This document shows positions 35,900 through 44,783 of a DNA stretch of 64,000 nt, piece by piece. Within the stretch, counting starts at the first letter, position 1; each line of letters starts with the position of its first letter. The notes beneath the pieces were generated by a model. It ran no database searches. It saw only the letters and a list, made by a program, of their open reading frames with translations, and was not told the DNA's origin. The translations under genes and the position numbers were made by a program. Source of the DNA: Bacillota bacterium (GTDB lineage: Bacteria; Bacillota; Clostridia; Lachnospirales; Lachnospiraceae); NCBI GenBank assembly GCA_023423335.1, contig JAFAFU010000020.1:6265-70264 (forward strand). Reading direction: 5' to 3'.

Positions 35900-37582
35900 G
35901 TGATAGTTAAAACGATAGATGCAAAGACATTGAAAAAAATGTTTCTTGCCGGAGCTGCGAGCATAGAAGCTAAAAAAGAATATATCAATGAGCTGAATGT
36001 ATTCCCTGTGCCGGATGGAGATACCGGTACCAATATGACCCTCACGATCATGTCAGCGGTTAAGGAAGTCAATAATTTGGCGGATCCTTCCATTGAGGAA
36101 CTGGCGAAGGCCATATCCGGCGGCTCCCTGCGCGGAGCAAGAGGCAATTCGGGTGTTATTTTGTCCCAGCTGTTCCGTGGTTTTACAAAGGAAATCAAAG
36201 ATTATAAAGAATTGAATGTTACGGTTATGACGAATGCCTTTCAGAAGGCGGTTGAAACGGCATACCGAGCTGTTATGAAGCCGAAGGAGGGTACCATACT
36301 TACCGTTGCCAGAGGTGCTGCCGAGAAGGCTGCCCAGCTGGCACTGGAAACGGACGATCTGATATTCTTCGGGCGTGAAATAATTGCTCATATGGAAGTG
36401 GTATTGGAACACACTCCGGAGCTTTTACCCGTGTTAAAGGAAGCAGGAGTAGTTGATTCCGGCGGACAGGGCTTACTGGAGATTGTAAAAGGAGCTTATG
36501 ACGCTTTACTTGGTAAGGAAGTATCCTTAACGAAGGTGAGTGTGAAGGATACACCGAGCACCGGTATTAATATAGAGCGGATTGCTCTGGAGGATATTAA
36601 ATTCGGGTATTGTACTGAATTTATTATCATGGTTGAAAAAGAATATAGCCAACAGACAGAGCTGGAATTTAAGAATTATCTTGAAGCCATCGGAGATTCT
36701 ATTGTAGTCGTGTCGGATGATGATATCGTAAAGGTACATGTACATACGAACGACCCCGGATTAGCAATCCAAAAGGCGTTAACGTATGGCTCCCTGACCA
36801 GCATGAAGATTGACAATATGCGGGAAGAGCATCATGAGAAGGTAATTAAAGATGCTGAAAAAGCCGCTTCCGAACCGAAGAAGGCAGCAGAGGCTAAGCT
36901 GCCTGCAAGCAATAAGCCCAGAAAAAGTGCCGGCTTTATCGCAGTTTCCATGGGTGAAGGGCTGGGAGAGATCTTCTCGGGACTTGGAGTGGATTATCTG
37001 ATCCAGGGCGGTCAGACCATGAATCCCAGCACTGAGGATATGCTGAATGCTATTGCTGAGGTGAATGCGGATACCATCTTCATTCTGCCGAACAATAGTA
37101 ATATTATATTGGCAGCGGAGCAGGCAAAGCAGCTGACCGAGGATAAGAATATCATCGTTATCCCGTCAAAAACAGTACCCCAGGGTATTACGGCGGTGAT
37201 TAATTATGTGTATGATAAGTCTCCGGAGGAAAATGCCGTAAGGATGACTCAGGAGATACAGAAGGTGAAGTCCGGCCAGGTAACCTATGCCGTCCGCGAT
37301 ACCAGTATCGACGGCAAAGAGATTAAACAGGGCAATATTATGGGTCTTGGGGATAAGACCATTCATGCTGTCGGTGAGGATATCAAAGCAACAACGATTG
37401 AATTGATAAAATGTCTTGCGGATGAGGATTCCGAGCTGATCAGCCTGTATTACGGCGAAGAGATCAGTGAGGAAGCGGCAGCCGAGCTTGCCGATGAAGT
37501 AATGGGGTTATATCCGGAGCTTGATGTGGAGCTTCATTACGGAGGCCAGCCAATCTATTATTATGTGCTTTCGGTAGAATAA
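35900..37582 (+). CDS. DAK2 domain protein YloV (fatty acid kinase FakA-like)
   Basis: A 560-residue protein with an N-terminal DhaL-like ATP-binding domain (NVFPVPDGDTGTNMTLT gives the Mg-binding aspartates; GARGNSGVILSQ follows), a central domain (DAK1-like, ~200-310) and a C-terminal EDD-like domain. FakA phosphorylates fatty acids held by FakB for phospholipid synthesis. GTG start behind AAGGAGG. The order asp23 - yloV is conserved in Firmicutes. Confidence 0.92.
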   Translation: MIVKTIDAKTLKKMFLAGAASIEAKKEYINELNVFPVPDGDTGTNMTLTIMSAVKEVNNLADPSIEELAKAISGGSLRGARGNSGVILSQLFRGFTKEIKDYKELNVTVMTNAFQKAVETAYRAVMKPKEGTILTVARGAAEKAAQLALETDDLIFFGREIIAHMEVVLEHTPELLPVLKEAGVVDSGGQGLLEIVKGAYDALLGKEVSLTKVSVKDTPSTGINIERIALEDIKFGYCTEFIIMVEKEYSQQTELEFKNYLEAIGDSIVVVSDDDIVKVHVHTNDPGLAIQKALTYGSLTSMKIDNMREEHHEKVIKDAEKAASEPKKAAEAKLPASNKPRKSAGFIAVSMGEGLGEIFSGLGVDYLIQGGQTMNPSTEDMLNAIAEVNADTIFILPNNSNIILAAEQAKQLTEDKNIIVIPSKTVPQGITAVINYVYDKSPEENAVRMTQEIQKVKSGQVTYAVRDTSIDGKEIKQGNIMGLGDKTIHAVGEDIKATTIELIKCLADEDSELISLYYGEEISEEAAAELADEVMGLYPELDVELHYGGQPIYYYVLSVE

Positions 37583-37702
37583 TTCTAACTATTCAGCCGC
37601 AGTGACGGAATGGTCACGAATAATTAAATACGTCAGATGATATGAGGTATACAGACCGTCCGGTTTCACCGGAGCAGGAGATACCGATTGGATGAACAAT
37701 AT

Positions 37703-37749
37703 CTCCCGGCTAATGTTATTATTTAATAATATTATGCCGGGAGTTTTTA
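37703..37749 (+). terminator. Terminator after yloV
   Basis: CTCCCGGC (37703-37710) pairs with GCCGGGAG (37736-37743), with AT-rich inner pairing, then TTTTTAC. It separates the core operon from the T7SS region. Confidence 0.88.
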
Positions 37750-37807
37750 CCAAAAATCTATGGAAATTAGAAAGCAAATAATCGAAAAGCGGGAAGGATG
37801 AGTAGCA

Positions 37808-38353
37808 TTGGAGATGGGTAGATTACCAAAACAGGGGGAAATATTCAGACAAAATATGGACAGGCCATATCAGGTGGTCACCACGGGGAAACATTCGGTG
37901 ACGGGGGAAACCATGGTTGTTTACCAGGCTATGTATGGGGACTTTCAGATCCATGTGTCTCCCCTGGAAGCGTTCATGAAAGAAGTACTTCCATCCGGGG
38001 ATGCCAGCGAGGCGGGAGAAATAAAGAAGGATGGTATCATTCGTCCGGAGGCATCGGAAGCCGGAAATGCAGAAGGAGAAAACAGAGGGCAGGCCTTAGA
38101 AGCGGAAAGTATGAATCAAAACACGGAAGGCAGCGTAAATGCCATACTGCTAAGATTTCTGGAGGCAAATTCCTGCAATAAAAAGCTTGATATCCTGACC
38201 TCGAACATCAAGCATATGAATGACCGGCTGATTAATGACATGGCGGTTGCCCTGGATTGTGCGGTGGATGACGGTCCGATTGATCAGAGGATTAAGGAGC
38301 TGATTGTCTGTCTTCAGGCAATGGCCAGGTTTGAAGACCGCAGACTCAGGTAG
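37808..38353 (+). CDS. DUF1653 domain protein upstream of the T7SS operon
   Basis: About 181 residues. The N-terminal ~55 residues (PKQGEIFRQNMDRPYQVV ... MVVYQAMYGDFQIHVSPLEAF) match the DUF1653 pattern, a small beta-barrel-like fold of unknown function. A charged linker leads to a helical C-terminal half. It likely starts with TTG at 37808, ten bases after GGAAGG; an ATG at 37814 is the alternative. It lies 30 bases before the T7SS promoter, so it is probably a separate transcript. Confidence 0.72.
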   Translation: MEMGRLPKQGEIFRQNMDRPYQVVTTGKHSVTGETMVVYQAMYGDFQIHVSPLEAFMKEVLPSGDASEAGEIKKDGIIRPEASEAGNAEGENRGQALEAESMNQNTEGSVNAILLRFLEANSCNKKLDILTSNIKHMNDRLINDMAVALDCAVDDGPIDQRIKELIVCLQAMARFEDRRLR

Positions 38354-38383
38354 ATAAAATGAATTGGTTTTGTTTGACATAAA

Positions 38384-38412
38384 ATGCAAAAAATATTATA
38401 ATTATATCTATT
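38384..38412 (+). promoter_or_regulatory. Consensus sigma-A promoter for the T7SS operon
   Basis: TTGACA (38384-38389), exactly 17 bases, TATAAT (38407-38412): a perfect promoter 51 bases before the essC-like start codon. The secretion genes should be transcribed well without a specific activator unless repressed. Confidence 0.88.
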
Positions 38413-38462
38413 AATGTAATCTTATTCATACCTATTATGTCGGGCGACCAGGAGAAGCAAGT

Positions 38463-41400
38463 ATGATAGTTACTTATATAAACAGCGAGTATATTAACAG
38501 TATAACCCTTCCTGAGAAAGTGGGCGGGCAGTATTGGATCAGGGAGACGAATAAGCCAGGTAATTATAACCTGATTAGTATAGAGGGGATAAATGGGCAA
38601 TGGGTTTTAAAGTCGAACCCCCAAGCCCATCTGATAGATACGGATAATACATATATCAGGAATGCTGTTTTGAAGCCAATGAATTTTTATAACATATATT
38701 TGCCTGCCCAGGACGACAGAGCAATCGTATTTATTGAGCCGATTACGCTAAACCGTCAGATATTCAGGAAGATGGCAGTGAAGGACGGAGCGGAAATCAC
38801 AATCGGCAGGGCTGAAAATAATGATATTGTTTATGCCAATAAGTTTGTTTCCTCCAATCATGCCGGACTCAGATATCATCAAGGAAAATGGATCGTCAGA
38901 GATAAGGACAGTGCCAATGGTACCTATGTGAATAATTACAGGGTAGCAGAGAAACAATTGGTGCCGGGGGACACCTTATATATCCTTGGCTTTACGACAA
39001 TTATCAGTAAGGATTTTATCGCCTACAATAACCCTGATGAGCTGGTAAGCATCAAGGGTGATAAATTTCTGCCCTTTGCCGGACAGAAGCCGGAGCTTTT
39101 GGATGGGGGCGAGGAGGACGGGAATTTCGAAATTAATCCGCCGGATTATTTTTATCGGTCTCCGAGATTTAAACGGGACATTGAAAAAGCAGTATTTAAA
39201 ATAGACGCTCCTCCGCAGAATAGTATCGGGGAAGAGCTTCCCTTTATTCTGATGCTGGGCCCTTCCATAACGATGGGCATGGCGTCGATGGCGACCGCTA
39301 TATTTGCGGTGAATAATGCAATCGGTAATGGCAATATCAGTTCTGCGCTGCCATCTATTGTAATGTCCTCCAGTATGCTGTTAGGTACTGTCTTATGGCC
39401 AGTTATTTCAAAAAGATATGAGAAAAAGAGAAAGCTTCGAAAGGAAAACCTGCGGCAGGAGAAGTATAAAGAATATCTGCAGAAGATGGCAGGAGCTTTT
39501 TCGGAGGAGTGCAGGAAGCAGGAGGAAATCCTTCGGGAGAATCATATCCCGATTACAGAATGTATTGACAGAATATTGGGTGTTCAGCGTAATCTGTGGG
39601 AAAGAGGACTTGGGCAGAACGATTTTCTCAAGCTGAGGATGGGGATCGGATATACAAAGCTGCAGGCTGATATCATATACTCTGAACGCAGATTTACGAT
39701 TGACAATGATAATCTCCAGGAAGAATTATACCGGCTTTGTGAAACACCGAAAATCCTGAATAATATCCCAATAACTCTGTCTTTATATAATAATTATGTT
39801 ACCGGTATAATCGGTAACCGGAGGAATGTCCTGTCCTTTGCCAAAGGTATGATCTTCCAGATTGCTTCTCTCTATAGCTATGATGAGGTTAAGATGGTGT
39901 TTATCTATGACCAGGAAGAAGAACAGGACATCGGCTTCGTAAAATGGCTTCCCCATGTATGGAATAACGATAATAATTTCCGGTTCATCGCCAACAGCAG
40001 CAATGATATGAAGGAAGTATCCGCATATATCGAGAAGGAAATCGAGCTTCGAAGTGAAATAAAAGAACATGATATGGAGGATCTTACCCCGTACTATGTA
40101 ATATTTGCACTTAGCCGTCCTTTCGCACTGCATGCCGAGATGTTGAAGTTAATTTATGCAAAAAAGAAGAACATCCATATGAGTGTGATATCCTTTTATG
40201 ATGTTCTGAAGAATGTGCCTAAGGAATGCAGCGCAGTTGTCGAAATTGAGAATGAATTAGGGAAGATATTTGATAAGAACGATATAACGGGGCAATACAT
40301 TCCGTTTACTCCGGATATTCAGGTGAACAGGGATGTCCTGGAGTTAAGCAGGAGGCTGGCCAACATACCTCTGGATACCTTGGCAAGTACCTATAAGCTT
40401 CCCTTCCTATATACTTTCATGGAGATGTTCGGGGTCGGCAAGGTGGAACATCTGAACGCCCTGGCGAGATGGAAGGAAAATGATCCTACAAAGTCTCTGG
40501 AGGCCCCGATAGGTGTGGACACTTTGGGGGATACCTTCAAGCTTGATCTTCATGAGAAATTTCATGGACCTCATGGACTGGTTGCCGGTATGACGGGATC
40601 GGGAAAGAGCGAATTTATTATTAGCTATATCCTATCCATGGCAGTTAATTACCATCCGGACGAAGTGGCATTTATTCTGATTGATTATAAGGGCGGTGGA
40701 ATGGCAAAGGCCTTTGAGAAGCTTCCGCATACGGCAGGCATTATTACGAATTTGGACGGAGCAGCCGTTAAGAGATCCCTGCTTTCCATTGAAAGTGAGT
40801 TAAAACGCAGACAGGCGATGTTTGCCGAAGCGAGCAAGAAGGTTAATGTCAGCAACATCGATATATACAAATACCAGAAGCTTTACCGTGAGAAGACGGT
40901 TACCGAACCGCTGCCCCATTTATTCATCATATCGGATGAGTTTGCAGAGCTGAAAACCCAACAGCCTGACTTTATGGCGAAGCTGATCAGTGCTGCCCGG
41001 ATCGGACGAAGCCTCGGGGTGCATTTAATTCTGGCAACGCAAAAACCCTCGGGTGTCGTGGATGATCAGATCTGGAGCAACAGCAAATTCAGGGTATGCT
41101 TAAAGGTCCAGGAGCGTGCCGACAGTATGGATATGCTGAAGCGTCCGGATGCCGCAGAGCTGTCACAGACAGGAAGATTCTATCTGCAGGTGGGTTATAA
41201 CGAGCTGTTTGAGCTTGGACAATCCGCATGGGCAGGTGCACCCTATTATCCCAGTGATAAGGTGGTGGTCGAGAAGGATAACAGTGTGGTAGTTATCGAT
41301 AACATCGGACACCCGGTCAAACAAGTGAAGATAGATAATAAAAGAGGATTTGAAACTGACCCGAAGAAGCAGCTGGATGTCATTACGGAATATCTCAGTA

Positions 41401-43055
41401 ATATTGCGAAGGAGGAAAAAATCCGGGGTCGCCAGCTATGGATGGAACCTATTCCTGCATTAATCTATCTGGAGGAACTGAAGACAAAGTATAAGACAGG
41501 CAAAAATTCGGGTTATGAATTAAATCCTGTGATCGGTGAGTTGGATGATCCGTCCAGACAGAAGCAGAATATACTGACACTATCCATTTCCCAGGAGGGT
41601 AATACAGTAATCTATGGTGCCGCAGGAAGCGGTAAAACCACATTTATTACGACGATGATATATTCCTTAATCCAGGAGCATAGCCCGGAACAGTTAAATC
41701 TGTATATCATGGACTTTGCTTCCGAAACCTTAAGGGCTTTTGCAAAAGCTCCCCAGGTAGGCGATGTAATATTATCGAATGAGGGTGAGAGAATAAGCAA
41801 TCTCTTCAAATTACTGAATAATGAGATGGAAAGAAGGAAGAAGCTGTTTTCCGATTATGGCGGTGACTTTAAAGCTTATGTTGAGGAAAGCAGCAGCAAG
41901 GTACCCTCCATCGTTGTTATAATTCATAATTTTTCAGCGTTTACCGAAATGTATGAAGAAAAGGAAGAAGCGGTCAACTATTTATCCCGTGAGGGTATTA
42001 AATACGGAATCTACTTTGTATTAACCGCTATGGGAGCGAATGCAGTGCGGTTCCGTTTGCTGCAAAACTTTAAGCAGCTTCTCGTTCTCCAGATGAATGA
42101 CACTACGGATTATTCAACAATCCTGGGAAAAACAGATGGGGTGCTCCCTTCTAAGTACAAGGGAAGAGGGCTTGTGAAGCTGGATGAGATCTATGAGTTT
42201 CAGATTGCCCATATTACCAGGGCAGAAAAAACCTATACCTTCCTCCGGGATTACTGTAAAACCCAGATTGACCGGTATAGCGGAACAGCCGCCAAAAAGG
42301 TTCCCGTATTACCGGATAAGGTCAGCATTGACTTCATCAGTGATTATATTCGGGAGGAAAATTACCTGAAATTGCCAATTGGAGTGGAGAGCAGTACTCT
42401 GGATGTACATTACTATCCTTTTGGTAATGCATATATCCACCTGATTTTGTCCTCCGGTAATGACCATAGGGGCTTTACCTATTCCATAGTAAAACTGCTT
42501 GCAAATCAGTGCTCTGCAGATGTAACCGTGTTTGACGCCTTGCAAAGTTATAAGGAGGAGGATAACAATGGAATTACATATTATTCTCAGGCAGATCAGT
42601 TTGAAAAAGCGGTTGACTCACTGTTCCGGTTGACCGTCCACCGTAACAACACGGCCAAGGAAGCGGCTGAGAAGGGGGGAGGAATGGAGCCCTTTGACCA
42701 GAAGGTAATCATTATCAATTCTGTATCTGAACTGAAGAACCAGCTTTCTGATAAAGCGAAAGAGGAGCTGCAATTGGTTCTGGAAAAGGGTGATGTAAAG
42801 TATAACCTTCTATTTTTTATTGCAGAAACCGTTAAGAACTTAACCTCGTTTACCTTTGAAAAATGGTATAAAAAGCATATTACCCAAAAGGATGGTATCT
42901 GGGTCGGAGCCGGAGTGGCGGACCAATATCAGCTAAAGACCGTTAAGACGACCAAAGAGATGAATGAGGATATCACGGCTGATTTCGGCTTTGCGATTGA
43001 AAACGGTAAACCGGTAAAAATCAAATTGGTTACGATGGATAAGGAGGAAGAATAA
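38463..43055 (+). CDS. essC: Type VII secretion ATPase EssC (FHA, membrane, three FtsK-like domains)
   Basis: A 1530-residue EssC. Residues ~106-181 form an FHA domain (TIGRAENNDI, SSNHA, NGTYVN), which binds phosphothreonine. Two membrane spans lie at ~258-317. Three FtsK/SpoIIIE ATPase domains follow: D1 with Walker A GMTGSGKSE (~707) and Walker B FIISDEF; D2 with GAAGSGKTT (~1053) but a weak Walker B (IIHNF); D3 degenerate, as is usual. EssC is the motor and substrate-recognition part of the firmicute T7SS. The start has AGGAG; the stop overlaps the esaB-like start. It is of full length for the family. Confidence 0.95.
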   Translation: MIVTYINSEYINSITLPEKVGGQYWIRETNKPGNYNLISIEGINGQWVLKSNPQAHLIDTDNTYIRNAVLKPMNFYNIYLPAQDDRAIVFIEPITLNRQIFRKMAVKDGAEITIGRAENNDIVYANKFVSSNHAGLRYHQGKWIVRDKDSANGTYVNNYRVAEKQLVPGDTLYILGFTTIISKDFIAYNNPDELVSIKGDKFLPFAGQKPELLDGGEEDGNFEINPPDYFYRSPRFKRDIEKAVFKIDAPPQNSIGEELPFILMLGPSITMGMASMATAIFAVNNAIGNGNISSALPSIVMSSSMLLGTVLWPVISKRYEKKRKLRKENLRQEKYKEYLQKMAGAFSEECRKQEEILRENHIPITECIDRILGVQRNLWERGLGQNDFLKLRMGIGYTKLQADIIYSERRFTIDNDNLQEELYRLCETPKILNNIPITLSLYNNYVTGIIGNRRNVLSFAKGMIFQIASLYSYDEVKMVFIYDQEEEQDIGFVKWLPHVWNNDNNFRFIANSSNDMKEVSAYIEKEIELRSEIKEHDMEDLTPYYVIFALSRPFALHAEMLKLIYAKKKNIHMSVISFYDVLKNVPKECSAVVEIENELGKIFDKNDITGQYIPFTPDIQVNRDVLELSRRLANIPLDTLASTYKLPFLYTFMEMFGVGKVEHLNALARWKENDPTKSLEAPIGVDTLGDTFKLDLHEKFHGPHGLVAGMTGSGKSEFIISYILSMAVNYHPDEVAFILIDYKGGGMAKAFEKLPHTAGIITNLDGAAVKRSLLSIESELKRRQAMFAEASKKVNVSNIDIYKYQKLYREKTVTEPLPHLFIISDEFAELKTQQPDFMAKLISAARIGRSLGVHLILATQKPSGVVDDQIWSNSKFRVCLKVQERADSMDMLKRPDAAELSQTGRFYLQVGYNELFELGQSAWAGAPYYPSDKVVVEKDNSVVVIDNIGHPVKQVKIDNKRGFETDPKKQLDVITEYLSNIAKEEKIRGRQLWMEPIPALIYLEELKTKYKTGKNSGYELNPVIGELDDPSRQKQNILTLSISQEGNTVIYGAAGSGKTTFITTMIYSLIQEHSPEQLNLYIMDFASETLRAFAKAPQVGDVILSNEGERISNLFKLLNNEMERRKKLFSDYGGDFKAYVEESSSKVPSIVVIIHNFSAFTEMYEEKEEAVNYLSREGIKYGIYFVLTAMGANAVRFRLLQNFKQLLVLQMNDTTDYSTILGKTDGVLPSKYKGRGLVKLDEIYEFQIAHITRAEKTYTFLRDYCKTQIDRYSGTAAKKVPVLPDKVSIDFISDYIREENYLKLPIGVESSTLDVHYYPFGNAYIHLILSSGNDHRGFTYSIVKLLANQCSADVTVFDALQSYKEEDNNGITYYSQADQFEKAVDSLFRLTVHRNNTAKEAAEKGGGMEPFDQKVIIINSVSELKNQLSDKAKEELQLVLEKGDVKYNLLFFIAETVKNLTSFTFEKWYKKHITQKDGIWVGAGVADQYQLKTVKTTKEMNEDITADFGFAIENGKPVKIKLVTMDKEEE

Positions 43056-43306
43056 TGGAGAAAGTCCTGGTAGAAATTTATTTACCGGCTGCAAACAAAA
43101 CCTTCGAGGTATATATTCCCCTTGCCATCAGAGTGAATGAGGCAGTATTACTGGTTTCCAATGTATTAAGCGACTTATCCGACGGCAAATTTCTTGCTGC
43201 GGAGGATACGGTTTTATGTGATGCTGTATCTGGAACTATTCTGAATATCAATAAATCAGTTTTTGAATTGGGGATTCAAAACGGTACGAAGCTGATATTG
43301 ATATAA
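43055..43306 (+). CDS. EsaB/YukD ubiquitin-like T7SS protein
   Basis: An 83-residue protein of the YukD/EsaB ubiquitin-like type: VLVEIYLPAANKTFEVYIPL at the start and FELGIQNGTKLILI at the end. EsaB is a small cytoplasmic component needed for T7SS activity. The ATG overlaps the EssC stop codon by one base, so the two are translated together. Confidence 0.88.
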   Translation: MEKVLVEIYLPAANKTFEVYIPLAIRVNEAVLLVSNVLSDLSDGKFLAAEDTVLCDAVSGTILNINKSVFELGIQNGTKLILI

Positions 43307-43332
43307 TATATTTTCCGAAAGGAGTTAGGATA

Positions 43333-43635
43333 ATGGGTAAAAAGATAAGGGTAACACCGGAAGAATTGGAGAAGGCTTCTCAAAAACTGAGTGGTCTTTC
43401 AGAAGATTACTCAACGATCTATAATCAGCTGATTCAGCAGACACAGACCATGGGAGAAGCTTGGGAAGGTGAAGACAATCTGGCATTTGTTGATCAGATC
43501 AACGGGTTCTGCGAGGAGCTTAAGAGTATGGCCCAAAAGCTGCAGCTGGCATCCGAAACATTGAATAAGCAGAAAACAAATTATACTACCAGACAGGAAA
43601 CCAATATAACTCAGGTTAGAAAGCTGACAAACTAA
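43333..43635 (+). CDS. WXG100 family secreted protein 1
   Basis: A 100-residue helical hairpin with the W-x-G turn at residues ~45-47 (MGEAWEGEDNLAF). This is the EsxA-like class secreted by T7SS as dimers and required for the machine. GAAAGGAG precedes the start. A second WXG100 gene follows 21 bases later; they may form a heterodimer. Confidence 0.93.
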   Translation: MGKKIRVTPEELEKASQKLSGLSEDYSTIYNQLIQQTQTMGEAWEGEDNLAFVDQINGFCEELKSMAQKLQLASETLNKQKTNYTTRQETNITQVRKLTN

Positions 43636-43656
43636 TAGGGAAGGAGCGTATATAAT

Positions 43657-43962
43657 ATGGCAGGTCAGATTAAAGTAAATACCGAGCAGGTTGCTCAGGT
43701 AGCAAATACAATTGAAGACTTAAATAAAAAGTTGAATGATCAGTTAATAGAAAGCCAGACAACGGTAAAAAATCTTACCAACACCTGGGAAGGTGAAGCG
43801 GCCAATGCTACGATCAGCGCTTATAATGAATTTGCCGCTAAATATTTTGAAAACTATTATAAAATCATTGACAGCTATGTGAAATTCCTCAGGACAAATG
43901 TTGAAACCGGCTATTTCGATACAGAGACAGCAAATACGAACCTGGCAGATGCGTTTAAATAA
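43657..43962 (+). CDS. WXG100 family secreted protein 2
   Basis: A 101-residue WXG100 protein with the turn NTWEGEAANAT and a C-terminal YFDTETANTNLADAF tail; the YxxxD/E-like export signal may be YFDTE. It probably pairs with the previous protein or with itself. GAAGGAG precedes the start. A terminator follows, so this pair marks the end of the core machine part of the operon. Confidence 0.92.
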   Translation: MAGQIKVNTEQVAQVANTIEDLNKKLNDQLIESQTTVKNLTNTWEGEAANATISAYNEFAAKYFENYYKIIDSYVKFLRTNVETGYFDTETANTNLADAFK

Positions 43963-43988
43963 ATTGATCCTAAAAAGATACTTATAGT

Positions 43989-44031
43989 CTGAGGATGACG
44001 GAGATATCGTCGTCCTCAGAGAATTATTTTT
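43989..44031 (+). terminator. Terminator or attenuator between WXG100 pair and toxin module
   Basis: CTGAGGATGACG (43989-44000) pairs with CGTCGTCCTCAG (44008-44019) with one G-T pair and small mismatch, then AGAATTATTTTTG. It would limit read-through from the secretion genes into the lipoprotein/lipase module. Confidence 0.75.
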
Positions 44032-44088
44032 GTAATTACCTTAATATGAATTTAAAATAACAGCTGTCGATTTTAGAAGGATAATATA

Positions 44089-44778
44089 ATGAAAAAAGTA
44101 GTATTGGTGATCTTTTTGATGTTGTCTGTTATGATGATGGGTGGTTGTATGTTTTATTATAAGAAAGTAAGTATTAAAGACCAGATGATGGAATATATGA
44201 GCAATAAATACGAAGAGGAGTTTAAATTCATAGAAACTACTGGAGGTCAGTTGGGAGATACCCAGGTAAATATTTATGTATCATCAGAATCGTATCCTGA
44301 TTACAAGGTTCTTGTAACAGGCATCAAAGAAGGAAAAAATCACTATAGATATTCAGATAATTATGTGCAGTATCTATTAAAGAATCAAATTGATGAAATT
44401 ATGTCAGAAATAGTTTCTTCTATTTATAAAGACTGTAAGGTTTATTATGTTCCAAAGGAAACAACACTTCCGGAAGAACTCGATGAAAATACGACTGTTG
44501 AGGAATTTTTTTACAAGGAAGGAATTTTTATTAAGATATTTCCTACAGTTAAATCTGATATCAGCCGGAAAGATTCGGATGTCGAGACTTTAAGACAATC
44601 TTTCAAAGAAAAAGGTATAAAAGCTAATATGACTATATGTTATTTTTTCAATGATATGTTTGAAAAAGTAACTGAAAACAATTATCAGGAATTCTTGGGT
44701 GACGAAACTTCATATATTGGTCGGGGTCATTTTGTGATGGATTCTTCCTTTGAATTTATTCAGGCAGTGTGGAGGTGA
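44089..44778 (+). CDS. Lipoprotein, candidate immunity protein for the T7SS lipase
   Basis: A 229-residue lipoprotein: a signal peptide with KK then hydrophobic core and lipobox MMGGC (C20). The mature part is acidic with no known enzyme motif. It lies directly before the lipase gene; its end overlaps the lipase ribosome site, so the two are made together. In Staphylococcus aureus the T7SS lipase TslA is neutralised by the lipoprotein TilA, so I infer an immunity role. It is AT-rich compared with the flanking T7SS genes. AGAAGGA precedes the start. Confidence 0.75.
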   Translation: MKKVVLVIFLMLSVMMMGGCMFYYKKVSIKDQMMEYMSNKYEEEFKFIETTGGQLGDTQVNIYVSSESYPDYKVLVTGIKEGKNHYRYSDNYVQYLLKNQIDEIMSEIVSSIYKDCKVYYVPKETTLPEELDENTTVEEFFYKEGIFIKIFPTVKSDISRKDSDVETLRQSFKEKGIKANMTICYFFNDMFEKVTENNYQEFLGDETSYIGRGHFVMDSSFEFIQAVWR

Positions 44779-44783
44779 AGGTA

